Origin: Rhodocyclaceae bacterium
GTDB lineage: Bacteria; Pseudomonadota; Gammaproteobacteria; Burkholderiales; Rhodocyclaceae
Assembly: GCA_008080565.1 (NCBI GenBank)
Contig: VIKE01000022.1
Span: forward strand, 17,025-81,024
Direction of reading: 5' to 3'
DNA: 64,000 nucleotides
This document shows, piece after piece, positions 36,600 through 46,349 of this stretch. The notes beneath the pieces are model-generated. The model did not search any database. It was not told the DNA's origin and was given only the letters and a program-made list of their open reading frames with translations. Position numbers and translations under genes: made by a program. Each line of letters opens with the position of its first letter. The stretch's first letter is position 1.

Positions 36600-37964
36600 T
36601 CAGGGCAGCGCGAAACTGGTTTTTTCGCTGACTTGCTGGCCACCGGCATGCGGGCTGGTGATGTTCAGTCGAATCGGTTGCAGGCCGGACAGGGCGGTGC
36701 CACCCGGCGCGGCCAGCGTCAGTTGGACCGGTCGGATACTGCCGGCGGGGACCAGGAATCGTTGCGGGCCGACGATGCTCAGGTTCGGGATGCCTTCGGC
36801 GCCGATGCTCAGTTCCTGTTCGTGATCGGCCAGATTCATCAGTTTCAGCGTGTAGGCGTTCTCGATGCGGCCATCCGGCATTTCGCGCAGCAGGGCGCCG
36901 CGGTCGCGAATGACGTCGACCAGCAGCAGCGAGCGTTGGTCCAGCGTCCACGCGCCGAGGGTGAGGAAGACTGTGAGCAGGGCGAGATAGACGGCGAGGC
37001 GTGGCCGGTTGCTGGTGCCGGGTTGGCCGGACAGTTCCCATTCCGAGGCGAAGCGGATCAGGCCGCCCGGTTTGCCGGTGCGGGCCATCACCTGGTCGCA
37101 TGCGTCGATGCACAAGCCGCAGTTGATGCACTGGTATTGCAGGCCCTGGCGGATGTCGATGCCGGTCGGGCAGACCTCGACGCAGATGCCGCAATCGATG
37201 CAGTCGCCTCCGGCCTGGCGCGGTTCGCCGCGCCGGCTGTCATAGGCAACGTTGCGAGTCGCCGGGTCGAACATGACGCCCTGAAAACGGGCATAGGGGC
37301 ACATATGCTGACAGACCGCCTCGCGGGCCAGACCGGCCTGAATGTAGGTGAAGCTGCCATAGAACAGCAGCCAGAAGCTTTCCCAAGGGCCGACGGCCAG
37401 TTCGGCCAGCGCCGGCAGCAATTCGCGGATCGGCGTGAAGTAGCCGACGAAGCTGATCGCCGTCCATGCCGCGATCAGCAGCCAGATGGCGTGCTTCGTA
37501 AGCTTGCGTATCGCCTTGCCGGCGCTTGGCGGGGCGCTGTCGAGTTTCAGTCGGGCCAGATGGTCGCCTTCGATCCGGCTTTCGATCCAGACGAACAGGC
37601 TGGTATAAACCGTTTGCGGGCAGGCAAAACCGCAGAATAATCGACCAGCCAGCGCGGTAACGAAAAACAGCCCGAGTGCCGCCAGGATCAGCGCGATGGC
37701 CAGCAGTAGCGCATCCTGCGGCCAGAGCACGAGGCCGAACAGGTAGAGCTTTTCATGGGCGATGTCGAACAGGATGGCTTGCCGGCTCGCTCCGTCGACC
37801 TGCCATTGCAGCCAGCAAGCGCCGTAGAAAACGATCTGAGTCAGCCAGACCATGCTCCAGCGCAGGGTGTTGAACCTGCCGCTGACCGCCTTGGCGTGAA
37901 TCTTTCCCTTCTTGCGGTAAAGCTCCAGTTTGGCGCTGCGAATTTTGCTGACCGGCGTGTCCAT
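36600..37964 (-). CDS. ccoG: Cytochrome c oxidase accessory protein CcoG
   Basis: The 454-aa membrane protein has several N-terminal helices, RLFCGFACPQTVYT, two [4Fe-4S] motifs (CIDCGICVEVCPTGID and CINCGLCIDACD) and a C-terminal periplasmic immunoglobulin-like domain. CcoG/RdxA reduces copper for assembly of cbb3 oxidase. No ccoNOQP genes are adjacent. Tandem direct repeats lie just upstream of its start. Confidence 0.93.
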   Translation of the reverse strand: MDTPVSKIRSAKLELYRKKGKIHAKAVSGRFNTLRWSMVWLTQIVFYGACWLQWQVDGASRQAILFDIAHEKLYLFGLVLWPQDALLLAIALILAALGLFFVTALAGRLFCGFACPQTVYTSLFVWIESRIEGDHLARLKLDSAPPSAGKAIRKLTKHAIWLLIAAWTAISFVGYFTPIRELLPALAELAVGPWESFWLLFYGSFTYIQAGLAREAVCQHMCPYARFQGVMFDPATRNVAYDSRRGEPRQAGGDCIDCGICVEVCPTGIDIRQGLQYQCINCGLCIDACDQVMARTGKPGGLIRFASEWELSGQPGTSNRPRLAVYLALLTVFLTLGAWTLDQRSLLLVDVIRDRGALLREMPDGRIENAYTLKLMNLADHEQELSIGAEGIPNLSIVGPQRFLVPAGSIRPVQLTLAAPGGTALSGLQPIRLNITSPHAGGQQVSEKTSFALP

Positions 37965-38018
37965 TGCTGCGTTCCTTGGCTAATTATCGTAGATGCCAAG
38001 TTAATCAGCCGGCGTTCG

Positions 38019-38065
38019 ATAGGAACAGATTCAGACGGTCGTATTTTCTATAGGAACAGATTCAG
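38019..38065. promoter_or_regulatory. Tandem direct repeats upstream of ccoG
   Basis: ATAGGAACAGATTCAG occurs twice, at 38019-38034 and 38050-38065, exactly 31 bp apart (about three helical turns). The second copy overlaps the stop of the MocR-type regulator gene. Direct repeats with such spacing are the usual binding sites of MocR regulators, so these may be its operator for ccoG; this is inference. Confidence 0.5.
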
Positions 38066-39474
38066 CAAAGCGCTGTGGCCAGGCGGCCAAGGGTGGCCGC
38101 AGCGGCTTCCAGCCCCGGGCTGTCCGGATGGCCGAAATTGAGCCGCAGGTAGTGAGCGAAGGCGCGCTGTGCCGAGAAAATTGGCCCCGGCGCGGTGCTG
38201 ATGCCGAGCGTCAGTGCCTGTTGATGCAGGGTCAGCGCATCGACCGTTGGCGGCAGCTCCAGCCACAGGAAATAGCCGCCTTGCGGCCGCGCCAGCCGGG
38301 TTTTTGGCGGAAAATGGCGGTTGACCGCAGCAACCAGCAGCGCTTCCTGCTCAGCCAGCGTCCGCCGCAGTTGGCGCAGGTGGTGGTCGTAGCCGCCGTG
38401 CTTCAGGTAGTCGGCCAGCGCGATCTGGACTGGCACGGTGGTGGCCAGGCTGGTGGACAGTTTCTGGCGCTGGATTTGCCCGGCAAAACGTCCGGCAGCG
38501 ACCCAGCCGAGGCGATAGCCGGGGGCCAGGCATTTGGCGAAGGACGAAATGTGCATGACCAGCCCGTCGCTGTCTTCAGCCTTGCTGCACAGTGGCGCTT
38601 GCGGCCCGAAATACAGCTCGCTGTAGACGTCGTCCTCAATCAGCGGCACCCGATGGCGGCGCAGCAGGGCGAGCAGTTCCTTCTTGCGCGCGTCGGGCAG
38701 CAGGCTGCCGCTCGGGTTGGCGAAGTTGAGCATGAGCAGGCAGGCCTTGACCGGGTGCTGCTGCAGGATGGCGGCGAGCGCTTCCAGGCTGACCCCGTCG
38801 CGCGGATGGGTGGGAATCTCGACGACACGCAGGCCGAGCCGCTCCGCCGCCTGCAGGCCGGCATAGAAGGTCGGTGATTCGACGGCGATCAGGTCGCCGG
38901 GCCGGGTTACGGCTTGCAGGCAGAGGTTGATCCCTTCCAGCGCGCCTGAGGTGACGACGATTTCATCTGGCGCCACCGGGGCGCCCCGGGCCAGGTAGCG
39001 CAGGGCCAGTTGGCGGCGCAGTTCGGCGTTGCCCGGCGGTAGGTCGCTGATCGTCGCCTGTGGGTCGAGATGGCGCGCCGCGTGGGCCAGGAAGCGGCCG
39101 AGCTTGGCCAGCGGAAACAGGGTGGGGCTGGGGAAGCTGGAGCCAAGCGGGACGACGGCGCGATCCTTGACGCTGTCGAGGATGCGGAAAATGAAATCGC
39201 TGATCTGTAATTCACTGGCCCCGGCCGGTGGCTGGCTCATGTCCGGCTCGGCCAGTTGCAGGGCCGGACGTGCCCGAACGAAATAGCCGGAACGTGGGCG
39301 GGCTTCGATCAGCCCCCGGCTTTCCAACTGGTAATAGGCCTGGGTAACCGTGATCGGGCTGACCCCATGCGCCCGGCAGGCGTCGCGGATCGACGGCAGG
39401 CGCTCGCCGGCGCGCAGCACGCCTTGGGTGATCAGGTTTGTAGTGTGCTCGGCCAGTTGCTGATAACGACTCAT
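38062..39474 (-). CDS. MocR-type (GntR-HTH / aminotransferase) regulator
   Basis: The 470-aa protein has an N-terminal GntR helix-turn-helix (GERLPSIRDACRAHGVSPIT) joined to an aminotransferase fold with the PLP lysine in SSFAKCLAPGYRLGW. These regulators use PLP chemistry to sense amines or vitamin B6. The segment AAVNRHFPPKTR near residue 390 coincides with a degenerate antisense copy of the dispersed element. It lies upstream of ccoG on the same strand. Confidence 0.9.
   Translation of the reverse strand: MSRYQQLAEHTTNLITQGVLRAGERLPSIRDACRAHGVSPITVTQAYYQLESRGLIEARPRSGYFVRARPALQLAEPDMSQPPAGASELQISDFIFRILDSVKDRAVVPLGSSFPSPTLFPLAKLGRFLAHAARHLDPQATISDLPPGNAELRRQLALRYLARGAPVAPDEIVVTSGALEGINLCLQAVTRPGDLIAVESPTFYAGLQAAERLGLRVVEIPTHPRDGVSLEALAAILQQHPVKACLLMLNFANPSGSLLPDARKKELLALLRRHRVPLIEDDVYSELYFGPQAPLCSKAEDSDGLVMHISSFAKCLAPGYRLGWVAAGRFAGQIQRQKLSTSLATTVPVQIALADYLKHGGYDHHLRQLRRTLAEQEALLVAAVNRHFPPKTRLARPQGGYFLWLELPPTVDALTLHQQALTLGISTAPGPIFSAQRAFAHYLRLNFGHPDSPGLEAAAATLGRLATALC
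38300..38330 (+). repeat. Possible decayed GGTTGACCGTGG element (MocR gene)
   Basis: GTTTTTGGC and CGGTTGACCG are separated by the same 9 nt as in the consensus, and the gene reads AVNRxxxPKT, like the antisense translation of intact copies. The middle is diverged. Confidence 0.5.
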
Positions 39475-39508
39475 GGGGTGATGTTAGCAGCAGCCCTTGC
39501 CCGGTGGA

Positions 39509-39967
39509 TCAGTTCTGGTCATCCTTGCCCAGACTGCTCGCCATCGACTGGATGACGCCACGCACCGCAGGCAGGTTCATGCGAACCGGATGCGGGAGCA
39601 GCGGCAGCAGTTGTTCGGTCACGGCATCCAGATCCGTTGCCGCCAGCTTGATCAGCGCTTCCCGTTTCGCACTGGCCTCCGGCGTATCGGGGCGCGCCGT
39701 CGTATCCATCAGCACCAGTCCGGTCACCCGCTCCGGTGCCTGGCGCATGATTTCGAAGGCGACATAGCCGCCAAGTGACAAGCCAAGCAGCACAAAATGC
39801 TTGGCCGAGGTCAGCTTGAGGACGCTGGCTGCGAGATCGGGGATTGTTTCAGCAACCGTCAGGTCGCCAACTTCGACGGTAGACATTGCCGACAAGGCGG
39901 CAACCTGGTTGGTAAAAACGCTCGCGTCATTGAGCAAGCCGGGCAACAACAAAATGTTTGGTTTCAT
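39509..39967 (-). pseudogene. Alpha/beta hydrolase, C-terminally truncated
   Basis: The start at 39967 gives 152 aa with the hydrolase N-terminal half: strand KPNILLLPGLLND, nucleophile elbow GLSLGGYVAFE and MDTTARPDTPEA. It stops at SLGKDDQN, before the parts that would carry the catalytic Asp and His and the last strands; relatives run to about 230-250 aa. It is probably a gene remnant, though a short protein may still be made. It lies just upstream of the MocR gene on the same strand. Confidence 0.65.
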
Positions 39968-40695
39968 GGTTTGTTCCTGAATTGACAGTGAAGGCCGTGC
40001 CTGACAAAGACCGGTGAAATAACTGAAAAACAATCCATGTCCGGCACCTCGAGGCAAGTTGCCGAGAAGAGTCATGGCTTCATATTGCCCGCAACCAAGG
40101 TGACGACTCGGTGCGCGAGCGCACATAAAACCGCAAGTTGTTACCGCACCATCAACGGTATTGCTCTGTGTCCAATCGAACTGAGCCGCAACGGACTCGC
40201 TGAAATAATCAGCGAACCGGACTCAAGCGGCTTCAGGAGACAGCAATGCTGAATGCAATAAACAATGAATGCCTTCATCATCACAGTCCGTGGCGATGAG
40301 GCGACGCATCGCGATGTCAATCATCGATTTGCGGGCCAGCTGAGTTCATTGGAGCTGGGATAAAAGCTGATTCCGGTGTTCGTTTCCGGATATGAATGGG
40401 CTGGCTCAGTGGGGGCTCTGAGTCTGCAGCCTCTTCCGCTTCGTGCCCATTGCTGTCATTCATCACCATGATCACCCAACGGCAGGTGGTTGAACGCAAC
40501 AGTCATTTCGGTTCCTTTGCGAGCTGGTACTCCTCGGACTTAACGCCATTGGTTCGGTTGTCAGGATTGGCCAGCAACTCGCTGGACAAAGATGTCGCCT
40601 GGAAGCATGGGATCAGAGGGTAAATATGGACGCCAACACATTGAAGCAGCTAGCTAGGTGGAACGGATAATGCGCGGCTTGCGCCGGAATCTTCC
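39968..40695. other. Gene-poor region of about 0.7 kb
   Basis: Only short ORFs without family resemblance are present on either strand (for example 40317-40499 minus and 40396-40623 plus). Base composition is more AT-rich than the neighbours. I see no hairpin or known repeat; this looks like decayed sequence next to an acquired gene. Confidence 0.4.
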
Positions 40696-41766
40696 TTACG
40701 CTGGAACATAGCGAACAACCAAGCGCTTCTTAGCGTTGTTCAAGAGTTGGTTTTGTTCTATGTGGCGATGGCTCCAGCGCGATACCAGCCATGTGCAGAC
40801 GGTGACTAGGACTAGGATCAGCAGGGTATCGAGCGAGTTGCCGGTAAAGTACAGAAGCACATTGATGGTCAGCATATGGGCTAGATAGGTCGAATATGAT
40901 TCGTCACCCAACCGTATAAGCGTCTTGAGTACAGCCGAGTCGGGATTGACGAACTTTTCGAGAAGCAGGAACTGGAAGACAACGGTCATCGCCAAGGGAA
41001 ATTTCAGGTCCGGAAACCGGGGCAGCATGAAGCACATCGCCAGCAATATAGGCAAGACGATGAGTTGCGTGGGCAGCGCGCGGGCGTCGAGAAAGCGTTG
41101 CGCCCGCGGGTTGGAATACAACATAGCGAGGCTCAACCCGAGGACGAATTCATAAAGTAACTTTCTGCCAGCAATTTCGGCATAGTACATATTGGACGGA
41201 TAGACGATCGGCAGAATCAAGATGGCGGCCATGCAGATGAATATCGCGTGTTTTCGATTCAGCATCAGGCAGCTGCCCAGCGTTAGGTAGAAAAACATCT
41301 CGAAATTCAGGGTCCATCCCACCGGCAGCAAGGGAAACACACCAATTCCGGCTGGGTTTTGATGTGGCAGAAAGAACAGCGACATTAGCACGCTGTTGGC
41401 GTCAATATTAGTAAAGCGGAAGGTGCGCGCGAAAACGACGGAGCACAGCATGGTGGCTGCGGTGTAGAACCAGTACACCGGCATGACGCGGAAGGCGCGA
41501 TTTACCAGAAATTCCACCCCAGACTGATTTTTGTTGCGGGCGGAAAAATACATGACGAATCCGCTCAGCACGAAGAAGATATCCACGCCAAAGTTTCCGT
41601 ATTTGGCAAAGAAGTGCCCGATGGCGGAGTCGGCGTGAAATGAGAAATAGAACTGCATTACGTGGTGATAAACCACCATCCAGGCAGCGATGCCGCGCAG
41701 AATCTGCAATGAGTGAAAGTGCGATGACACCAATGGCATGGACGGATCGCTGGATGTGGACATCAT
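40696..41766 (-). CDS. Acyltransferase 3 family membrane protein
   Basis: With the start at 41766 the product is 356 aa with about ten membrane helices and the Acyl_transf_3 signature (LQILRGIAAWMVVYHHV, FGVDIFFVLSGFVMYFSA). Such proteins O-acetylate surface polysaccharides or other envelope molecules; His in VYHHV is the likely catalytic residue. Codon use is more AT-rich than the surroundings and it is flanked by gene-poor DNA, suggesting acquisition. No polysaccharide genes are adjacent. Confidence 0.85.
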   Translation of the reverse strand: MMSTSSDPSMPLVSSHFHSLQILRGIAAWMVVYHHVMQFYFSFHADSAIGHFFAKYGNFGVDIFFVLSGFVMYFSARNKNQSGVEFLVNRAFRVMPVYWFYTAATMLCSVVFARTFRFTNIDANSVLMSLFFLPHQNPAGIGVFPLLPVGWTLNFEMFFYLTLGSCLMLNRKHAIFICMAAILILPIVYPSNMYYAEIAGRKLLYEFVLGLSLAMLYSNPRAQRFLDARALPTQLIVLPILLAMCFMLPRFPDLKFPLAMTVVFQFLLLEKFVNPDSAVLKTLIRLGDESYSTYLAHMLTINVLLYFTGNSLDTLLILVLVTVCTWLVSRWSHRHIEQNQLLNNAKKRLVVRYVPA

Positions 41767-42200
41767 GCGGAAGCGCTTTTCGATTGGGGCGACGAGGACG
41801 GCGTATTCTCCCGACTTGATGCCGGTGGGGGGAGTGCCCGGAAGGGGGTCATTATAACGCCTTGGGTCGGCGCGACTTGATGACCGACCGCTGCCATCAT
41901 GATGGCAAACGGACCTCTTTGATAACCTGTATGGGAAATACCTGAACACATCTTTAAGGAGGGGAATGGCTGTCGCGCAAGCGAAAAAGGGAACAGAGAC
42001 CAACTTGCAAGGCTACCGCCGCGGACCGCAACGTTGCTGCGCCTCGCCGCGACGCACCTTACCATCCGCGTTTTTGTCGAGGTGCTAACGCAGTTCGTAT
42101 GGCAGGTTTCAAAGTGAAGCAGCTTTTTGGTCGTCCGTTTACTAGATTGGGCGAGAGGCCGGTCTTGGCCGACTTGAGCCGGTGGCCAAGCCAATAACCC
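41767..42200. other. Intergenic region upstream of acyltransferase gene
   Basis: I see no supported gene. The minus-strand extension of the acyltransferase ORF to 42003 is without homology and is rejected. The promoter of the acyltransferase gene should lie here but no clear consensus is visible. Confidence 0.4.
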
Positions 42201-42743
42201 CTAAACCCCCGGCGGAAGCTTGGCGGCCATCATCTTCTTCCGGTCGATCTTGCGTCCGTCGACGATGAAGGTTCCGTCGCCCACGGCGTGAACCGTGCGC
42301 TTTTCTTTGCGTTCGCCGTCGATGTAGGCGGCGACTGCTTTCAGCACGACGATGTTGTGCTTTTCGATGATGTCGATGACCTTGCATTCGATGTTGGCGA
42401 GGCATTCCTTGATCAGGGGCGGCTTGACGAGTTTGGCCGGGACTGGCGTGAGCTTGAAGCGGGCGAATTTGTCGGTGTCTGCCCCGGAGCATGTCCCGAT
42501 GCCGACGACCGTGTCGAGCAGGTCGACGGTGGGAATGGCGATGACGCATTCCCGATGCTTGCGCAGCGCCGCGTAGGAGTGGTTCCATGCGCCTGTGGTG
42601 ATGGCAAATATCGGGGTGAAATCCATCACCATGGTCCACGAGATGGTCATGATATTGTCTTTCTTGCCGTCATGGGTGGTGACGAGGATGACGGGCCCTG
42701 ATTCGATCAGGGTGAAAGCCTTGTTCAGTTCCAGTTCTTGCAT
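42201..42743 (-). CDS. Flavin reductase-like (FMN-binding) protein
   Basis: The 180-aa protein shows the DIM6/NTAB split-barrel pattern (GPVILVTTHDGKKDNIMTIS, TGAWNHSYAALRKHRECVI, GTCSGADTDKFARF). It probably binds FMN and reduces or transfers electrons; the specific substrate is unknown. GGTGCTCCC precedes the ATG. It is monocistronic. Confidence 0.83.
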   Translation of the reverse strand: MQELELNKAFTLIESGPVILVTTHDGKKDNIMTISWTMVMDFTPIFAITTGAWNHSYAALRKHRECVIAIPTVDLLDTVVGIGTCSGADTDKFARFKLTPVPAKLVKPPLIKECLANIECKVIDIIEKHNIVVLKAVAAYIDGERKEKRTVHAVGDGTFIVDGRKIDRKKMMAAKLPPGV

Positions 42744-42798
42744 GGGAGCACCTCTGATGATCGTGCCTAGCTTGTCTGTTCGATGTCGACCCTGAAAA

Positions 42799-43293
42799 TC
42801 AAAGCAGCGTTGGCGCGTCGTCCAGTTCGTTCGGGTTGTCGCCGGTGGCCGGGAAGTGGTGGGCGAGCAGGGCCGTGATGCGCTCGATGGCGTCCACCAT
42901 GCCGGTTTGGTAGTTACCGGCGGCAAATGCTGTCTCCATGCGGCGGCAGACGGCTTCCCATTCGGTTGGCGGGACGAGGGCAGAAATGCCGCGGTCGGCG
43001 AGGATTTCGACCTGATGATCGACCAGCTGAACGTAAACGAGGATGCCGTTGGCCTCGCGTGTCGCCGCCACGCCGAGCGACTGGAAGAGTGCTGCCGCCC
43101 GGTCGCGGCAGGATTCTTCGCGGAGCAGGGCGCGGAGCGGTAGCGGGCCTTCGATGGCGATGCGGATTTCGCCGCGCTGCTTTGCTTCGGAAGCCTTTAC
43201 CGCCGCGCCGATGGCTGCCAGATCGTTGGCGCGGAAGGCTCTTCTGGCCCACCAGCCGGGCGATGAGAGGTGTTTGAGCAGGCGTGTCAGCAT
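42799..43293 (-). CDS. TPM-domain protein, cytosolic
   Basis: The 164-aa protein has a TPM-type core (RGEIRIAIEGPLP, ILVYVQLVDHQVEILADRGI) but no signal peptide or Gly-rich tail, unlike its neighbour. It is the last gene of the lemA-TPM-TPM operon, starting 5 nt after the previous stop. The ATG at 43293 is used; the longer track ORF overlaps the Gly-rich tail of the preceding gene and is rejected. Confidence 0.82.
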   Translation of the reverse strand: MLTRLLKHLSSPGWWARRAFRANDLAAIGAAVKASEAKQRGEIRIAIEGPLPLRALLREESCRDRAAALFQSLGVAATREANGILVYVQLVDHQVEILADRGISALVPPTEWEAVCRRMETAFAAGNYQTGMVDAIERITALLAHHFPATGDNPNELDDAPTLL

Positions 43294-43297
43294 GGTT

Positions 43298-44140
<843 letters not shown>

Positions 44141-44146
44141 CGGGAT

Positions 44147-44752
44147 TTATTTGGCTGGTGCCGGAGTGTCGAATTTGACGACCGGCGGCGTCGAAATGGC
44201 CTTCTCGTCCTCGACCGTGAAGTTGGCCTTGGGCTTGTAGCCCATGACCATCGCCGTCAGGTTGTTCGGGAAGGTACGGACCGAAATGTTGTACTGGCGC
44301 ACGCTGTCGATGTAGCGGTTGCGCGCCACGGTGATGCGGTTTTCGGTGCCTTCAAGCTGCGCCTGCAGGTCACGGAAATTGGCGTCGGCCTTGAGGTTCG
44401 GGTAGTTCTCGGCGACCACCAGCAGGCGAGACAGGGCGCCGGACAGCTCGCCCTGCGCCTTCTGGAATTTGGCGAAGGCGGCCTCGTCGTTGATCAGTTC
44501 CGGCGTGATCTTCATGCCGGCAACGTTGGCGCGCGCCTCGGTGACGCGGGTCAGTACTTCCTTTTCATGCGCGGCATAGCCCTGGACGACGGAAACCAGG
44601 TTGGGAATCAGGTCGGCCCGGCGTTTGTACTGGTTGAGCACTTCTGACCACGCGGCGTTGACGCCTTCGTCGTTGATCTGGATCTGGTTGTAACCGCAGC
44701 CGGAAAGCAGGCTGGCGATGAGGACGAGTACGGAGTAGAGACGAATGCGCAT
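44147..44752 (-). CDS. lemA: LemA family lipoprotein
   Basis: The 201-aa protein has a lipoprotein signal ending in LLSGCG and the LemA helical core (WSEVLNQYKRRADLIPNLVS, ARNRYIDSVRQYN, FPNNLTAMVMGY). The start at 44752 gives the normal signal. It heads lemA-TPM-TPM; element copy 10 lies about 90 nt upstream. Confidence 0.92.
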   Translation of the reverse strand: MRIRLYSVLVLIASLLSGCGYNQIQINDEGVNAAWSEVLNQYKRRADLIPNLVSVVQGYAAHEKEVLTRVTEARANVAGMKITPELINDEAAFAKFQKAQGELSGALSRLLVVAENYPNLKADANFRDLQAQLEGTENRITVARNRYIDSVRQYNISVRTFPNNLTAMVMGYKPKANFTVEDEKAISTPPVVKFDTPAPAK

Positions 44753-44842
44753 GAAGGTGGCTCCCGAAAAATGGTTCGCGATGAAGCATACCATCGTGAT
44801 ATTTTTTCATAGCAGGCAAAGCCAGGTTTGGCCAGCAGGATG

Positions 44843-44878
44843 CCACGGTCAACCGGAAAAAGCGGCCAAAATTGAAAT
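44843..44878 (-). repeat. GGTTGACCGTGG element, copy 10
   Basis: On the minus strand ATTTCAATTTTGGCC then CTTTTTCCGGTTGACCGTGG, 15 nt after the stop of the MaoC-like gene and in its sense orientation. Confidence 0.9.
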
Positions 44879-44893
44879 CGTCGGGCGACCGCC

Positions 44894-45343
44894 TCAGCCC
44901 GGTTTGCGGCGCAGCAGATGCATGACGATGAAACTCAGCACCGCCTCGCCACGCTGGTTGACCGCCTGATACTTGAGGCGCGCAATGCCGCGGTCCGGCT
45001 TCGAGTTCGATGGCCGCACCTCCAGCACTTCGATCTCGCTGTGCAGCGTATCGCCCGGCCGCACCGGCGCCAGCCAGCGCAATTCGTCGATGCCCGGCGA
45101 GCCCATGCTCGATTCGGCCAGGATGCCAGACTGGATGAACAACCGAAAGCAGATGGCCAGACTCTGGAAACCGCTGGCGATCAGCCCGCCATACGGCGAG
45201 TCGGCAGCGGCATTGGCGTCGAGATGGAAAGGCTGCGGGTCATAGCGCCAGGCGAAGTCGATGATCTCGGCTTCAGTCAGCGTCAGTCCCGGCGAGGTGA
45301 AGCGCTGGCCGGGGGTGAGGTCGTCGAGAAAACGGGTGTCCAT
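44894..45343 (-). CDS. MaoC-like acyl dehydratase
   Basis: The 149-aa hot-dog protein has the hydratase-like pattern (AWRYDPQPFHLDANAAADSP, GLIASGFQSLAICFRLFI) with Asp and His at the expected hydratase positions (DPQPFH). It probably hydrates enoyl-CoA, but the pathway is not evident from neighbours. Confidence 0.85.
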   Translation of the reverse strand: MDTRFLDDLTPGQRFTSPGLTLTEAEIIDFAWRYDPQPFHLDANAAADSPYGGLIASGFQSLAICFRLFIQSGILAESSMGSPGIDELRWLAPVRPGDTLHSEIEVLEVRPSNSKPDRGIARLKYQAVNQRGEAVLSFIVMHLLRRKPG

Positions 45344-45371
45344 GGCGGTTAGTCCTTTGATCGTATGGGGC

Positions 45372-46340
45372 TTACGGATTCCGGCACTGCGCCACCTGCG
45401 TGTCGCCGGCCTTGCCGCAGGGTGTCAGCGTGCCGGGCATCGGGTGCGGCGTGCCGTGCTTGTCCATGTGGGCGGCCAGGGTGTCCCATTCGAGTACGCC
45501 GGTTTTGTCGAGCTTGAGGCGGAGCAGCCAGCCGACTTTGGCTTCCGGGGCGTCGAAGCCGTCGAAGACGAAATTGCCGAGGCTGTAGATGATCGGTTTG
45601 CCCTGATAAACGTCGGCGCCTTGCGTGACGTGCGGGTGGCTGCCGACGACCATGCTGGCGCCTTCGTCGATCATGCGCCGGGCGAAGCTTTGCAGGCGCG
45701 GGCTGGCTGCCGGCTCGTATTCCCAGCCCCAGTGCATGAAGGGAATGATCAGGTCGGCGCCGGCGGCCTTGGCGGCGCGGATGTCGGAGATCACGTGATC
45801 GTCCTCGCTCCATGCCGTGCCGGGCGTGTCGGCACCGGCTTCGAAGGCGCGCGGGGCGAATTCGTTGTAGCCGAGGATGGCGATTTTGAGGCCATGGCGT
45901 TCGATCCATAGCGGCTGGTGGGCTTCGGCGAGGTTCTGGCCGGCGCCGAAATGGGCGATGCCGGCGTGGTCGAGGCGCTGCATGGTTTCGAGCAGGGCCT
46001 GGTGGCCGTAGTCGCCGACGTGGTTGTTGGCCAGCGTGACGGCGTCGAAGCGGCCTTGCAGGATGCGCAGGGTGCGCGGGTGGGCGCGGAAGGTGTAGGG
46101 CTTGTCGGCGAGGCGCCTGCCGCTTCTGGCGACGGAGGTTTCGAGGTTGGCGATGCGGTAGTCGGCGGCCTTGAGCGTTTTGGCAAAGGGCGCGAGCGGG
46201 TCGCCGCCTTTGGCGATGAGCCGGCCGGGGCCGTCGTCGAGCATGACGTCGCCAGCGAAAATGAGCGTCATGGGCTCGGCTTGGGCATTAAGGGCGGCCA
46301 GAAATACCAATGCTACGGTCAACCGGAAAAAACGGCTCAT
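45372..46340 (-). CDS. CapA-family metallophosphatase-like protein
   Basis: The 322-aa protein has a signal peptide and the PGA_cap / CapA pattern (IFAGDVMLDDGPG, NLETSVARSG, ANNHVGDYG, IPFMHWGWEYE, GSHPHVTQGADVY), with metal-binding His/Asp/Asn. Relatives act in poly-gamma-glutamate synthesis or remain uncharacterised. The signal peptide core MSRFFRLTVALVF is encoded by element copy 11, which also supplies the ATGA overlap with the upstream gene's stop. Confidence 0.87.
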   Translation of the reverse strand: MSRFFRLTVALVFLAALNAQAEPMTLIFAGDVMLDDGPGRLIAKGGDPLAPFAKTLKAADYRIANLETSVARSGRRLADKPYTFRAHPRTLRILQGRFDAVTLANNHVGDYGHQALLETMQRLDHAGIAHFGAGQNLAEAHQPLWIERHGLKIAILGYNEFAPRAFEAGADTPGTAWSEDDHVISDIRAAKAAGADLIIPFMHWGWEYEPAASPRLQSFARRMIDEGASMVVGSHPHVTQGADVYQGKPIIYSLGNFVFDGFDAPEAKVGWLLRLKLDKTGVLEWDTLAAHMDKHGTPHPMPGTLTPCGKAGDTQVAQCRNP

Positions 46341-46349
46341 TTTGCAATG
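46313..46349 (-). repeat. GGTTGACCGTGG element, copy 11 (capA start)
   Basis: On the minus strand GCATTGCAAAATGAGCC then TTTTTTCCGGTTGACCGTAG. The left block contains the stop of the upstream gene and the ATG of capA (AATGA). The right block encodes FFRLTVA of the signal peptide. Confidence 0.85.

Noticed and set aside
40317-40623. Small ORFs in the gene-poor region near 40.4 kb
   Set aside because: They overlap on opposite strands, lack ribosome sites and family resemblance.
41763-42003. N-terminal extension of the acyltransferase
   Set aside because: The extra 79 residues have no membrane or family character; the start at 41766 gives the normal family N-terminus.
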